Part shown: positions 52,687-63,437 of the stretch, piece after piece
Position numbering within the stretch: the first letter of the stretch is position 1
Layout of the letters: each line of letters opens with the position of its first letter
Assembly (NCBI RefSeq): GCF_022539505.1
Contig: NC_061512.1
Location: 250,558,510 to 250,622,509 of the forward strand
DNA: 64,000 bases
Direction of reading: 5' to 3'
DNA from: Lolium rigidum
Lineage: Eukaryota; Streptophyta; Magnoliopsida; Poales; Poaceae
Program-made: the position numbers and the translations under genes
The notes under the pieces: generated by a model
The model's input: the letters and a program-made list of their open reading frames with translations, nothing else
What the model was told of the DNA's origin: nothing
Database searches by the model: none

Positions 52687-54451
52687 GAGCATCCCCACTC
52701 GTTGGCGCTCCCCACGCCCAAATCCGGCGAATTTTTCGTCTGGATTGGAGGAAGATTTGGCGTGGGGAGTATTAGTTTCCCAGCCGCGTGCCCAGGCGAA
52801 GTCGACGAGGCGAATTTGAAAAACGGAAACTTGACAAACTACGGCTAAAAACGGGTGAATATAGACTAAATTTAATGATATTTATCATATAACGGGCGGA
52901 GTTCATACATAGAGGCCGAACTCGACTATATTTCGAATTCGGCTAGGGGAATTCAAATGCTAATTCTAAAACACGGCGATCTACATGCCTAAATGGCGGT
53001 AGAACACCGTGTAGTCGCCGTCGTCGCCGTCGGAGCCGTCGTCCTTCGGGCTGCGCGGCCCGGCCGCCGCCGCCCGGCCGGCGTCTCCCCACCACCCCGG
53101 GGATGGCTTGTGCATGTCGTCGTCGTCGGAGGACTCGAGGTCGACGACGGGGACAGCGACGCCGGAAGGAGGTGTCGCGGGACGGCGGAAGCGCGCGGCA
53201 TCGTCGTTGGCGGTTGTGGCACCGCGGGCGGCGCGGGCGGCGCGTTGGTGTGCGGCGGCCAGGTCCAGCAGCCGCCGCTGCTGCTCCGCCTCCCCGCCGC
53301 TCCCGGGCCGCGCCGGCCCATTCCGAGGCGGCGTCGTCCTCGCGCTTCTCCTCCTCCAAGTCCTTCGGCCGACCCGGCGATCGCCTCCGCCAGCGCGGCT
53401 TCCTCCGCGCGCTTCGCCTCCTCCTCGGCGAGCTGGAGTGCGGCGGCCTCTTTCTTCGTCCTCTTCCGGCCGCTCTGCGGCGCGGAAGGCTGGTCGCGGA
53501 TGACGAGGGCGCCGCTGCTGCGCCCTCTGGTCGGCGGCGGAGACGCCGGCTCCCTCTTCACGCGCGCCGGCGTCGAAGGCGACGTCGCCTCCTCCCTCTT
53601 CACCGGCGCAGGAAGTATGAGTTCCACGCCGTGTAGTTGTCGGGGTGGTGGCGTGGTTCGGCGCGCTCCTCATCCGTCATCTTCATCCGCGCCTCCTCGA
53701 TCTCTATGTCGAGGAGGTTGCCCCGAGGCGGCGGCGGATTGGCACGCCGCCACGGCTCGCCCGCCACCCACCGCCGGGCGGCCTCGTGTCCGGCGGGCAG
53801 GGGTACCCCGCCCGGTGGAGGAGGTGCCCCTCCCACGCGTGGAGCGAGCGGCGGGGAAGCCATTGTTGGCTGCGCCGTCGTCGTCGGAGAATGCCATCTT
53901 CGGAGAGCGGGGGAGAGTGGACGGAGACTAGAGGGAGACCGGAGGGAGAGTGGATCACGGGGTACCCCGGCGGCGAGCGGAGCGGCGTATATAGGTGCGG
54001 CCGGCACGGGGGATTAATGCGGCGTGGAGTGCGACGCGTCCGCGGCGAGCTGACCGGCGGCAGCCTTTGACCGCGTGGAGTGCGCGCGGAAGACGATGCG
54101 TGCGCGGAAGACGACGACATTAACTCGCCGCGTGGACGGCGAATGCAGATCGGCGGCAGGCTTTTACAGCGCGCGGAAGACGATGCGATGAGGACGACGA
54201 TCGGTATCTCTCGCCGACAAGTTGGGGCCACCAGACGCGCGGGAAGTTTCCTCGGTATTTCCCGCGCTTCGTTTCGTCCGGAGTCCCCGAGCGCTCCCCG
54301 GGGGCCGGGATGGCGTGGGATCGCCGGATGAAACTAGGCCCAATTCCGGACGAAAACGAGGAACCGGGGGCGCGACTGGGCCGATTTACGCCGTCCGGAT
54401 GTAAAAAACGCTCGCCGGGGGCCTGTTCGGGGGGACGAGTGGAGATGCTCT
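52687..54451 (-). mobile_element. PIF/Harbinger-like element, 1.77 kb, TSD TAA
   Basis: Left end GAGCATCCCCACTCGT; right end reversed GAGCATCTCCACTCGT, one mismatch in 16. TAA on both sides (52684-52686 and 54452-54454) fits the TWA target preference of PIF/Harbinger and Tourist elements. GAGCATCTCCA-type ends are common in grasses. The GC-rich interior codes on the minus strand for a protein unlike a DDE transposase, so it is probably non-autonomous or carries the accessory ORF only. Confidence 0.75.
52985..53900 (-). pseudogene. ORF inside the PIF/Harbinger-like element, frameshifted
   Basis: Minus strand. Probable start near 53863 (MASPPLAPRVGG), then WVAGEPWRRANPPPPRGNLLDIE, EEARMKMTDEERAEPRHHPDNY and TAWNSYFLRR; a frame change near 53610 leads to a basic/Ala-rich coiled region (KKEAAALQLAEEEAKRAEEA); another near 53350 leads to LDLAAAHQRAARAARG, VVDLESSDDDDMHKPSPGWW, ending DYTVFYRHLGM. 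No DDE triad or Myb/SANT motif is recognised. The ordered composition across frames argues for a decayed real protein rather than chance. Confidence 0.45.
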
Positions 54452-54454
54452 AAA

Positions 54455-55230
54455 ATCTCGTAGTCTAGGTGTCCCCTCTCCCTTTCTTCTTCTCCACCGT
54501 CTTCGGAGTGCCGCCTTCAACAGAGCAGCTCACAAAGACACCAGAGCACTGAATTTGTATTTCGAAGGAAGTTCTGAATATCTGGTGAAGAGATTTGTAT
54601 TTTGTTTCGACAAAGGAAATATGTTAATATCACGAAGATACCAACTACATGCAACCTATGCATCAAAGCATTGTCCTGATTGCAATATGGATACACACGG
54701 CAAAAAAAAAAAACACAAAAGAATAGTTTCGCTATAGAGAACTATTCCTTGTAACAACGGACCAAACATCACCAAGACATCACAAGAAAAACTGTCTTCT
54801 CCAAAAGTGACGCTTTCAGGAAGAGAACATTGCAGAATCACCGTTATCGCCGTGATCATAGATAGATCACATTTTTTTTAGCCAGGAGAAAATCAACGCT
54901 CACAAAACAATGCCTTCAATAAGGACATTGTCTTGGCAACAGATCGCGAAGTTTCGCATCACTCTCCCTGTAACCTTACGGTCCAATAAGAGATGGTTGC
55001 ACGCGACCGAATCCGATCCGATCCAGCAATCTCCAGGTACATCGCCCAATGGACTTGGCATTGGAGCATCCTGAACTCGACACTCCAATCTGATCAATGA
55101 ATACATGCATCAAGTAGATATTCATCATGCCCCGCCATGGGATGGATCCTAGAACCAAACCCCCTTTATTCGAAACCAGGCCGACAGCCCCCACGGCACC
55201 GGCCATCACCCGGCTACCAGACCCAATTAT
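54455..55230. other. Intergenic DNA, no gene seen
   Basis: Short frames only. Contains an A-rich run near 54702-54713 and no recognisable element ends. Confidence 0.4.
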
Positions 55231-55235
55231 TTGTA

Positions 55236-55439
55236 CCATGGGGGGGGGGGGGCATGGTACAGAGATGCATTATCTGTAGCATGGAGGGGTGACACGCTAA
55301 AGGTATAGGTGTGTACCTATAGCGTGGGGTGGCGCGCTACAGGTACATATTACCACTGGCGTGATATTTGTATCGTGGGGAGGGCACACTACTAACCCCT
55401 AAAGTGGCACGATCATATGAGCATTTTTCATAGTAGTGA
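55236..55439. mobile_element. CACTA-like element right end with subterminal repeats
   Basis: Ends TTTTTCATAGTAGTG (55425-55439), i.e. CACTACTATGAAAAA on the minus strand, the usual CACTA terminus. The preceding 200 bp hold repeated motifs (GTAGCATGGAGGGGTGACACGCT, TAGCGTGGGGTGGCGCGCTAC, GTATCGTGGGGAGGGCACAC), like CACTA subterminal repeats, after a 12-base G run near 55240-55251. The opposite end was not found, so this is a fragment or a very short derivative. Confidence 0.5.
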
Positions 55440-55765
55440 GAAGAAAACAGAGATTTAAAATCTGCAAGAGAATTCGTTCGGATGTTGTCTTAATATTTCA
55501 TCATTACCATGTATGCTGTTTTTGCTCAGTTTTCGGATTCTCCAAGATTAAGATCTCTGCTAGTCAACGTTTTCAAAAACATGGACGCCACCACCACCTG
55601 CCCACATCAAGGCAAAGATCAATGCAACTAGAAGCCAAGTCCCTAGTAACAAGGGGACACAATGAGACATCAAATCGATGCCATGTTGGCCACAGCACAC
55701 GCTTAATAATGGAGGAGGAGAGGAGACGCTAGCTGAGTTAGCGCGTCACTGTGCATCGATCATTC

Positions 55766-55970
55766 ACCGCGTGAGAGTAGGGCGGCTGCTTCCTCCACCA
55801 CCACACGCTCGCGCACTGGACCAGCGAAGCGACGGCAGGGCACGCTTGCCACTAGCGCGATTTTGACAGGAACACTGAGCTACCGCGTGAGAGCTCTGCG
55901 GCTGCTTCCTCCACAACCACTCAAGCGCCCACTGGACGAGCGAAGCGACGGCAGGCACGCACGCTACGCT
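55766..55970. repeat. Imperfect 116 bp tandem duplication
   Basis: ACCGCGTGAGAG ... GCGGCTGCTTCCTCCAC ... GAGCGAAGCGACGGCAGG (first copy CAGCGAAGCG) occurs at 55766 and again at 55882, period 116 bp, with scattered substitutions. No coding function is evident. Confidence 0.8.
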
Positions 55971-56621
55971 TGCGTTACGACAATGTTGACAGCAACAAGA
56001 TTCAGTGCTCCAGTTGCCATTTCTAGACTACTTGGATGTGGTAGCTGGGGCGCGCACCCGCCTGGGCCACATGTTCTACTGATACTGGATGATGACAAGT
56101 TGATGACGACAGTTACCCTTGGTCTTCCTGTTCGTCTCACCACACGTGAACATAGTATCTTCTTTCAGCAGGACGCCTGGAAGACTGCAACCATCATTTT
56201 CAACCAAAAGCGATGCCTCTCCATGTAGTAATGTAGTATTGCGTCTGTCTGGAGGTGTTCAACTGTTCAAGTACGGTTTTGTTATACTGAAAGCCTCTTC
56301 AGATTGTTCCAAAGCCTCTACATGTTCTTCTTCATGGATTTATTACAGTCAGACGTCTATTGTATTCGAGCTCAATATACAAAATTAGCATCAACAGTAG
56401 TAGGTAATTACAGACACATCACGTCAGGTTGCAACACTCAAGTTAAACAAACTAGTGCTCTCTTTTTTCCTACGACAGAAATTACCGGTTTGCTATACAG
56501 ACAAGGGCTACCTAACTTAAATTTATACCTAATAAGACCCCCAAAAGAAACATTAACACAATCACTGGCGCATATACAGCAGTGGCAGCAAGGCCAGTCA
56601 GTCAGGGCGTGTCAGCTTGTT
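55971..56621. other. GEN1 3' flank, no gene seen
   Basis: Mixed composition. It probably includes the 3' UTR of the minus-strand GEN1 gene near its right end; no clear polyadenylation signal was chosen. Short frames here show no family features. Confidence 0.4.
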
Positions 56622-59600
56622 TCAGTCGAACAGCAGCCGGCGTCGCAGGGACTTGGGAATTTTTTTGTTCAGGTCCACGGGCGAGGCTTTTCTCGAGCCA
56701 GGTTTCGACGACTGCCCCGCTTCAGCCTGCGGCTTCTTCCCGGCGGCTTCGTCGCCCGCTCCCTTCTTCGCGCGGTAGAACTCCTTGATGCTGAGCTGCA
56801 CCCCGCTGGGTCTCGGCCCTCTTGGCGTCTCCAACGTGCTGATTGCCTTGGATTTCCGTGACCTTGATTTCTCTTCTTTGAGCCTCTGTACATAATTCAG
56901 TGGGTTTGTTAATCGCACTGAAAAAAGTTTTTGTTCAAGAAACAAAGATGCAAATCGCAAATATAAATAAGTAGCTCATTACAATCTCCAGAAAGCATCA
57001 TCATCTTTTCAGTTCTATCACAGGGAAGAAAGTAACAATTGTGCACCTGTAGGGCCTGAAACCGCTGTGCTTCATTAGGAAATGCGGCATCCACGAGCTG
57101 GATATCTTCATCAGTCAACAGAAAGGTGCCGTTATCGTCCCTGAGTACTTGTGGCAGTTCTGGATCATCCAATGAGTCAGCAGACTCACAATTCACAGTT
57201 GCCTCCTCCTCGTCATCATCATCGTCTAAAACAATCACCTCAGCCTCACTCTCACCATCTAATTCTGGCTTCCTGTCAGATACATCTCCAGAAACCATAC
57301 CACGAGTGACCCTATTCCATTTGACCAAGTAGTAAGGGTGGCCATATCTTATCTTAATCCGTTGAATTGAATGGAATTCATACTGGTCACAGAGAAGCAA
57401 TGATTGACATGGAGACGAAGCCATTTCACGTAAATATATGGTTGATAGCATAGGGAGCATGTGCTGTCGGATATATGATGGCTCCCAGTTCTGCGTATAT
57501 TTTAGCATGTCAACCAAAGCCTCAACGTTAGGCTCATTCCACACAAACAACGGAACACCACTTTCTGCAGACAGGGTCATGAGGACTCAGTATCTATCAA
57601 TGAGGGCAATTAACAGATTTTAATGCAGGCAGATACTGAAGGACAAAGTGAGGACGATATGACTAGCACTTGCAGACTTCACTCTGAACTATATGCACAA
57701 CAGAAAAATAGTAAAAGCAGTGTTATTAACTTTTACCTTTATTCAAATTGTCATCGCAAAGATATAGTTTAATTATCTCCTCATTTGGGAAATTTGTCTC
57801 AGCAGCTAATCTTTTGCAGACCTTGATTTGCCAATTCTCATGTCTCCTCTGTGCTTTCAGGTCACGTGCCTAACATTGATTCCATCAAAGATACTATTAA
57901 TAGATAGATCATTAAGAACTTATAAATCATTTACAAAGGGGAAAATAGACACGCCATACTGTCTTGATTATTTGATTGGACGGAGAACATCAAAAGCATT
58001 ATGACAGTAAACAAGTCAACAGATCAGGCATAGTAAACATGCGAAAGCGACTGTTTTTATCTGAATCAGGCACTGTAAATTAGACAACATGACTGTACTG
58101 GTCTGTGCAATACACACTAAACAAATAGTATTAAGAAAGCTGGGAAGGTTCTTGCAAAAGGGAAAGTTATGCTTTACAGTAAATCAAGTGAGATTACCTG
58201 GTCACAACTAGGACATTCACATTTGAAACCAGCAGGTTTTTCCACGCAATGTTCTAATGAATCCAACAAGCAATAATTGCACCCAGTCTTGGTATGATCT
58301 TTCTTGCTGCCAGGGTGACCGCAGTGTGAGCAGTGAGGCGATCTCACAACTGCTGGGCTCTTTGTGGATGTCGACTGTAGATCATCAACATTGGTCTTGT
58401 CATCTCCTTCTGCGAATGGATAGATTCCTCTACCAATTTCATGTAATCTGGAGAAGCAAAAATAAGATCAGGTTCAGACAAGCAATGCTGGCAAATTCAT
58501 TCCGCTACAAATAACAAGAACTTCTCATCAAAGTAGGAAACATACTTATCTAAAATACAATCTTCATCAAATAACTGCACAAACCGAAGTGCGGTCTCAA
58601 CCCCAAAACCAGGCACCCCTTGCAAATCATGGTCACAGCCAATAAGAAGTGCCATGGCTACCATTTGTTTCCTCTTCAATCCAATGCCGGACTCAATGTC
58701 TGCTATGTTGTAGCACTCAAAAGGTTCCTGAAGAAAATTCCAGGTGATCATCGGACCATTGTACAGGGAGACTGAAACAAATGAAAAAAAAAACGTGGGT
58801 ATCAAAACCATAAGAGACTGCCTACCTTACAATTCGATCGGAGCACTTTTATGACAGTCTTTGCTCCAAAGAGGAAAGCATCACTGTCTGAAGTAATGCA
58901 GGCAGCCACTTCACCCTCATGATTCAACTGAGCGCAAAGGGCTTCGGCTTCACCCTTTGCCTGCAATACTGGCATTCCAAGATATCCCAGCAGTTCCTAC
59001 ACGATACAGAAAATTGAAGCTGTCAAAGATAGGATCTTTGGTGTAGCCCCAGAGCACCGAAATACATCGGCAACCTAGACTAGAGTGGAGAGTAAAATTA
59101 CTGCCTAGTGGCCTCAAAGGCTTATAAAACAATGACCTTCAGTCGAGCTTTCTTAGTAACCAAATTAAATTCTAAATCGTGAAACAACATTAGGGGCAAG
59201 ATATAGGCAGGCACTAACCACACAGTCCTTGACGTATCGCGTGAACAAAGCGTTTCTCCTCTTGGCCGGCGCCGGGACACTGGCCTCCCCTTCCGGCTGT
59301 GCGCTCGTCGACGGAGCCACGTCAATCCCGGAGCCCCGGAAGAAGCGTGCAGCCCTCGCCTGCGACTTGAGCGGCGACGGCTGGCCGTCCACCACGAATA
59401 CCGGGAAAGCCCCCATCTGCAGCAGTGCCAGAGACGGAGCAACACGAGTGAATCAAAATCGCAGGATAAAAATGAGAAATCGAAACTAAGATTCAGAAAT
59501 GTTGCATCTCCAAGATTGACGCTTGAAGAGCGCGAGATGTCCACTGAGGAATGCGGACCGGCGAAACCGCGATACGAGACACGAAACTAGCACTGGGGAC

Positions 59601-59924
59601 ATCAGCGAACGGCGACTGCGACGAGGCGCAAAATCCAGAGGCAGTCGACGGAAAAGAAAGGGGGGAGGGACGTCTGAGGGAAGGTGGGGGAAAGGAGAGG
59701 GGAAGGGGAGCCCGACCGACCTTGGAGAAGAGGGCGAGCGTCCGGAAGAAGGTGGTGCGGATGTGGGGGTGGCGCGCGTGCGGGGAGCGCGCCCGGATGG
59801 CGGTGCTGTGGGAGACGATCCAGAAGGAGAGGTCGACGGCGACGCGGCGGCCGCGGAGGAAGCCCGGGCCCTCCTGCCGCGCGTACGGCTTCAGCAGGTC
59901 CCAGAAGCTCCCGCCCACGCCCAT
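56622..59924 (-). CDS. GEN1: GEN1-like XPG/RAD2-family endonuclease (Holliday-junction/flap nuclease)
   Basis: Eight exons, all GT-AG, phases consistent, 639 residues without a break: 59924-59721, 59416-59219, 58996-58826, 58727-58546, 58447-58198, 57869-57737, 57564-57047, 56885-56622. The XPG N domain starts MGVGGSFWDLL with VAVDLSFW (D31) and MGAFPVFVVDG (D78). The XPG I domain has KGEAEAL (E150, E152) and ITSDSDAF (D171, D173). The H3TH region reads CDHDLQGVPGFGVETALRF. Then a Cys-rich stretch (CSHCGHPG, GCNYC, CECPSCD; residues 291-334), a chromodomain-like YEFHSIQRIKIRYGHPYYLVKW cut at about 441-462, an acidic run (DDDDDEEE), a PIP-box-like QLSIKEFY (582-589) and a basic tail ending RRRLLFD. 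GEN1 resolves recombination and replication intermediates in the nucleus. Retention of all acidic catalytic residues indicates a working gene. SEND1 is the close alternative. Confidence 0.88.
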
Positions 59925-60130
59925 CTCGCCCCTCTTCGCCGGCGTCGGCGTCGGCGTCGGCCACGGCGGTGGGTCTAGTCTTGCTGCGCCGGAGTTCGGT
60001 GACTCGCGTCGCGGGTGTCTCGCTCGCCGTTGCGGCTAATGGGCCGTTAGGTTGGGTGCCCGTGGCTATGTACGGTGGGCCTGCACAAGATGAGTCGACT
60101 TTCCGTCTGTTGGATCCAAAGAAGAAATAA
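59925..60130 (-). promoter_or_regulatory. GEN1 promoter/leader region with site II motifs
   Basis: GC-rich leader with a GGCGTC hexamer repeat (about 59940-59958) just above the ATG. Two TGGGCC site II-type motifs lie at 60040-60045 and 60076-60081. Such motifs (TCP-factor sites) are common in promoters of plant replication and repair genes. No TATA box was seen, as often in housekeeping genes. Confidence 0.45.
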
Positions 60131-60394
60131 CAAAAACTGAAGCAGTTGCGTTGGCGCCTGTTCGGTGTTCTCTCATCAGGAACGGGAAAAAAAGGCTGAA
60201 ACGATTTTTCTTATTGTACTATTAAAAGAAATGCAAATCCAGGATTAAGATTTAGTTCATATGTTCTAACAAAACTGTAAATCCTTGGGTACCAATTTTT
60301 TTTTGTTTTCTTCTTCCTATTGGTCAGAAATTAGAACCTTGGCTCCTGTCCGAAAACTACAAATGTAGCTCGTGCTGGTGTTTTCTAATTTTAA
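60131..60394. other. GEN1 upstream AT-rich DNA
   Basis: No gene or repeat end recognised. A T run at about 60298-60304. Confidence 0.4.
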
Positions 60395-61858
60395 TTGTCT
60401 TTATGGGAGGGAGATATATTGCTAATGGGGTGATGTTGTCACAAGAGATTCTGAGAGAATCCAAAGTAAAAAAAGGAAGCATGGGGTTGTATTGAAGATT
60501 AACTTTGAAAAAGTTTATGACAAAGTAAATTGGAATTTTCTTGTGGACTGTTGTAAACAAAAAGGTTTTAGTGACAAATGGATAGTTTGGATCAAGGAAG
60601 TTGTGACAAAAGGGACTCTTAGTGTTAAAGTCAAGAATGTGGTGGCCCATATGTTGGCAACTAGGTGTTAGAAAGGGGGGTCCTTTTGCTCCTTTTTTGT
60701 TTAACATGGCTGCTGATAGCTTATCATAGATGATTGTTACTGCACAAAGAAATGGTCTGTTAAAAGGACTAGCTGATAATATTGTGCAGGATGGTGTGGT
60801 TATTTTGCAATATGTAGATGACACAATCCTTTTATTGCAAGATGACTTGGAAGGAGATAGAAATCTGAAACTGCTCCTCTATATTTTTAAAATCATATGT
60901 CTGGTCTGAAAATTATTTTTGAGAAAAGTGAAACCATTATGATTTTGGAGGATGCCTATAGATTGCAAGAGTATGTTGAATTTTTCAACTGTCAAAAAAG
61001 AGTTTGGCCTATCAAATACCTGGGGACTCATGTCTGTGCCAGAAGGTTAACTGTATCTGAATTGTAGTTCCTAGAGGAGAAAGTAAAGATGAGTATGGGT
61101 GGTTGGATGGGAGGAGCAATGTCCATTGGTGGCAGACTGATAAAAAATGATGTTTGTTTCTATCAAATGTCTATAAGATTGCTTCATAAGACAAATATTG
61201 AAAATATTGCTAGACCAATCAGAGCTTTCTTCTAGGCTGGTTGTGCCAACAAAACAAAATACCACTTTGTCACATGGAAGTGGATCTGCAAATCTAAGAG
61301 TAAAGGTGGTTTGGGGGTAAAAGATCTGACTGAATTTAATATTAGTCTCATGTGCAAATGGTGGTGAAAGTTGGAGAATGAAGAAAGACCTTGGCAAGAT
61401 TTCATGAGAACAAAATATTTGGATTTACTAGTATTTACTAGTATTTACTTTGCAAAGCATAGAAATGGTGATTCTCCTCTGCGGTCTGACATGTTGCATA
61501 TTAGAGATATTTACTTGTGTGGCACGAGAATGTTAGTTGAAAATGGATGCAAAACTAGCTTCTCGGGAGATGCTTGGTGTGGGCACTCCCCTTTGAAAGA
61601 AAAATTCTCTGATATGTACAACATATGCAATGAACAACTAATTATTGTAGCTGCTGCAAAAAAATATGAGTTTAGAGACTTTCTTTCAAAAGATGGATGT
61701 CTATTGATCTGCAAGTGCAATGGTGTGGCCTTGTTGATATTCTCAATCAGGGTGTGCTCAATGACAGTCTAGACAAACCAATATGGCAATGGACAAAAGA
61801 TGGAAACATTAGTGTCAGGAGCCTGTATAAGCAGATGTGCAGTAATGAAGTGGACGGG
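60395..61858 (+). pseudogene. LINE-type reverse transcriptase remnant
   Basis: A decayed non-LTR RT on the + strand with several stops and shifts: GRYIANGVMLSQEILRE, KINFEKVYDKVNWNFL (catalytic Asp region of LINE RTs), RKGGSFC/PFLF block, catalytic YVDDTILL (about 60814), then the C-terminal zf-RVT-like part MGGAMSIGGRLI, KGGLGVKDLTEFNISL and MCKWWWKLENEERPWQ. A 133-codon frame (61371-61772) is its longest open piece. It is truncated on the right by the LTR element at 61859. Both LINE ends are lost. Confidence 0.82.
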
Positions 61859-63437
61859 TGATGCGCGTAGATGTACACGTCCGTTGGGAACCCCAAGAGG
61901 AAGGTGTGATGCGCACAGCAGCAAGTTTTCCCTCAGAAAGAAACCAAGGTTATCGAACCAGTAGGAGCCAAGAAGCACGTGAAGGTTGTTGGTGGAGGAG
62001 TGTAGTGCGGCGCAACACCGGTGAAACCGGCGCCAACGTGGAACCTGCACAACACAATCAAAGTACTTTGCCCCAACGTAACAGTTGAGGTTGTCAATCT
62101 CACCGGCTTGCTGAAAACAAAGGATTAAGCGTATCGAGTGGAAAATGGTGTTTGTTTGCAAAGAACAAGTAAGAACGAGAGAATATATTCAGATGCAAAA
62201 GAATGGACCAGGGTCCACAGTTCACTAGAGGTGTCTCTCCAATAAGATAACTAACATGCTGGGTGAACAAATTACAGGCGGGCAATTGACAAATAAAGAT
62301 TCAATACATATCAATGATGATTACTATGTGATTTAATCAGGGCATTACGACAAAGTACATAGACCGCTATCCAGCATGCATCTATGCCTAAATAATTCAC
62401 CTTCGAAGTTATCATCCGAACCCCATCCAGTATTAAGTTGTAAACAACGAGATAATTGCATTAAGTATGGCGCGTAATGTAATCAACACAAATATCCTTA
62501 GACAAAGCATCAATGTTTTATCCCTAGTAGCAACAAGACATCCACAACCTTAGAACTTTCCGTCATCTGTCCCGGATTAAATGGAGGCATGAACCCACTA
62601 TCGAGCATAATTACTCCCTCTTGGAGTTACAAGTATCAACTTGGCCGAGCCTCTACTAGCAACGGAGAGCATGCAAGAACATAAACAACACATATATGAT
62701 AGATTGATAATCAACTTAACATAATATTCTATATTCATCGGATCTCGCCAAACACAACATGTAGCATTACAAATAGATGATCTTGATCATGTTAGGCAGC
62801 TCACAAGATCTAAACAATGATAGCACAAGCGGATAAGACAACCATCTAGCTACTGCTATGGACCCATAGTCCAAGGATGAACTACTCACGCATCAATCCG
62901 GAGGCGGGCATGATGATGTAGAGCCCCTCCGGTGATGATTCCCCTCTCCGGCAGGTGCCGGAGGCGATCTCCTGAATCCCCGAGATGGGATTCGCGACGG
63001 CGGCGTCTCTAGAAGGTTTTCCGTATCGTGGCTCTCGGTACGGGGGTTTCGCGACGAAGGCTATTTGTAGGCGGAAGGGTAGGTCGGGGGCCACACGAGG
63101 GCCCCACACAACAGGCCGGCGCGGCCGGGGCTTGGGCCGCGCCGCCCGGTGTGTGGCCGCCTCGTGGCCCCACTTCGTTTCCCTTTCGGTCTTCTGGAAG
63201 CTTCGTGTAAAAATAGGACCCTGGGCGTTGATTTCGTCCAATTCCGAGAATATTTCCTTACTAGGATTTCTGAAACCAAAAACAGCAGAAAACAAGAATC
63301 GGCGCTTCGGCATCTTGTTAATAGGTTAGTGCCGGAAAATGTATAATAATGCTTGTAAAGTATGTATAAAACATTCAAGTATTGTTATAAAAGTAGCATG
63401 GAACATAAGAAATTATAGATACGTTTGAGACGTATCA
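61859..63437 (-). repeat. TE6 3' LTR
   Basis: Intact TG...CA tips. The GC-rich part (62880-63200) corresponds to the transcribed leader of the family. Confidence 0.88.

Noticed and set aside
53637..54070. Several + strand frames inside the Harbinger-like element
   Set aside because: Mirror frames of the minus-strand coding sequence; they cross the likely start region and have biased, repetitive composition.
58738..58811. Continuation of GEN1 exon 4 upstream (LYNGPMITWNFLQ)
   Set aside because: The frame is open into the intron, but splicing at CTTCAG/GAACC gives CK-EPFECY, the expected family sequence; inclusion would insert a foreign hydrophobic stretch in the nuclease core.
59493..60130. 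Long + strand frames opposite GEN1 exon 1
   Set aside because: GC-rich shadows; exon 1 on the minus strand carries the conserved MGVGGSFWDLL start and catalytic VAVDLSFW.
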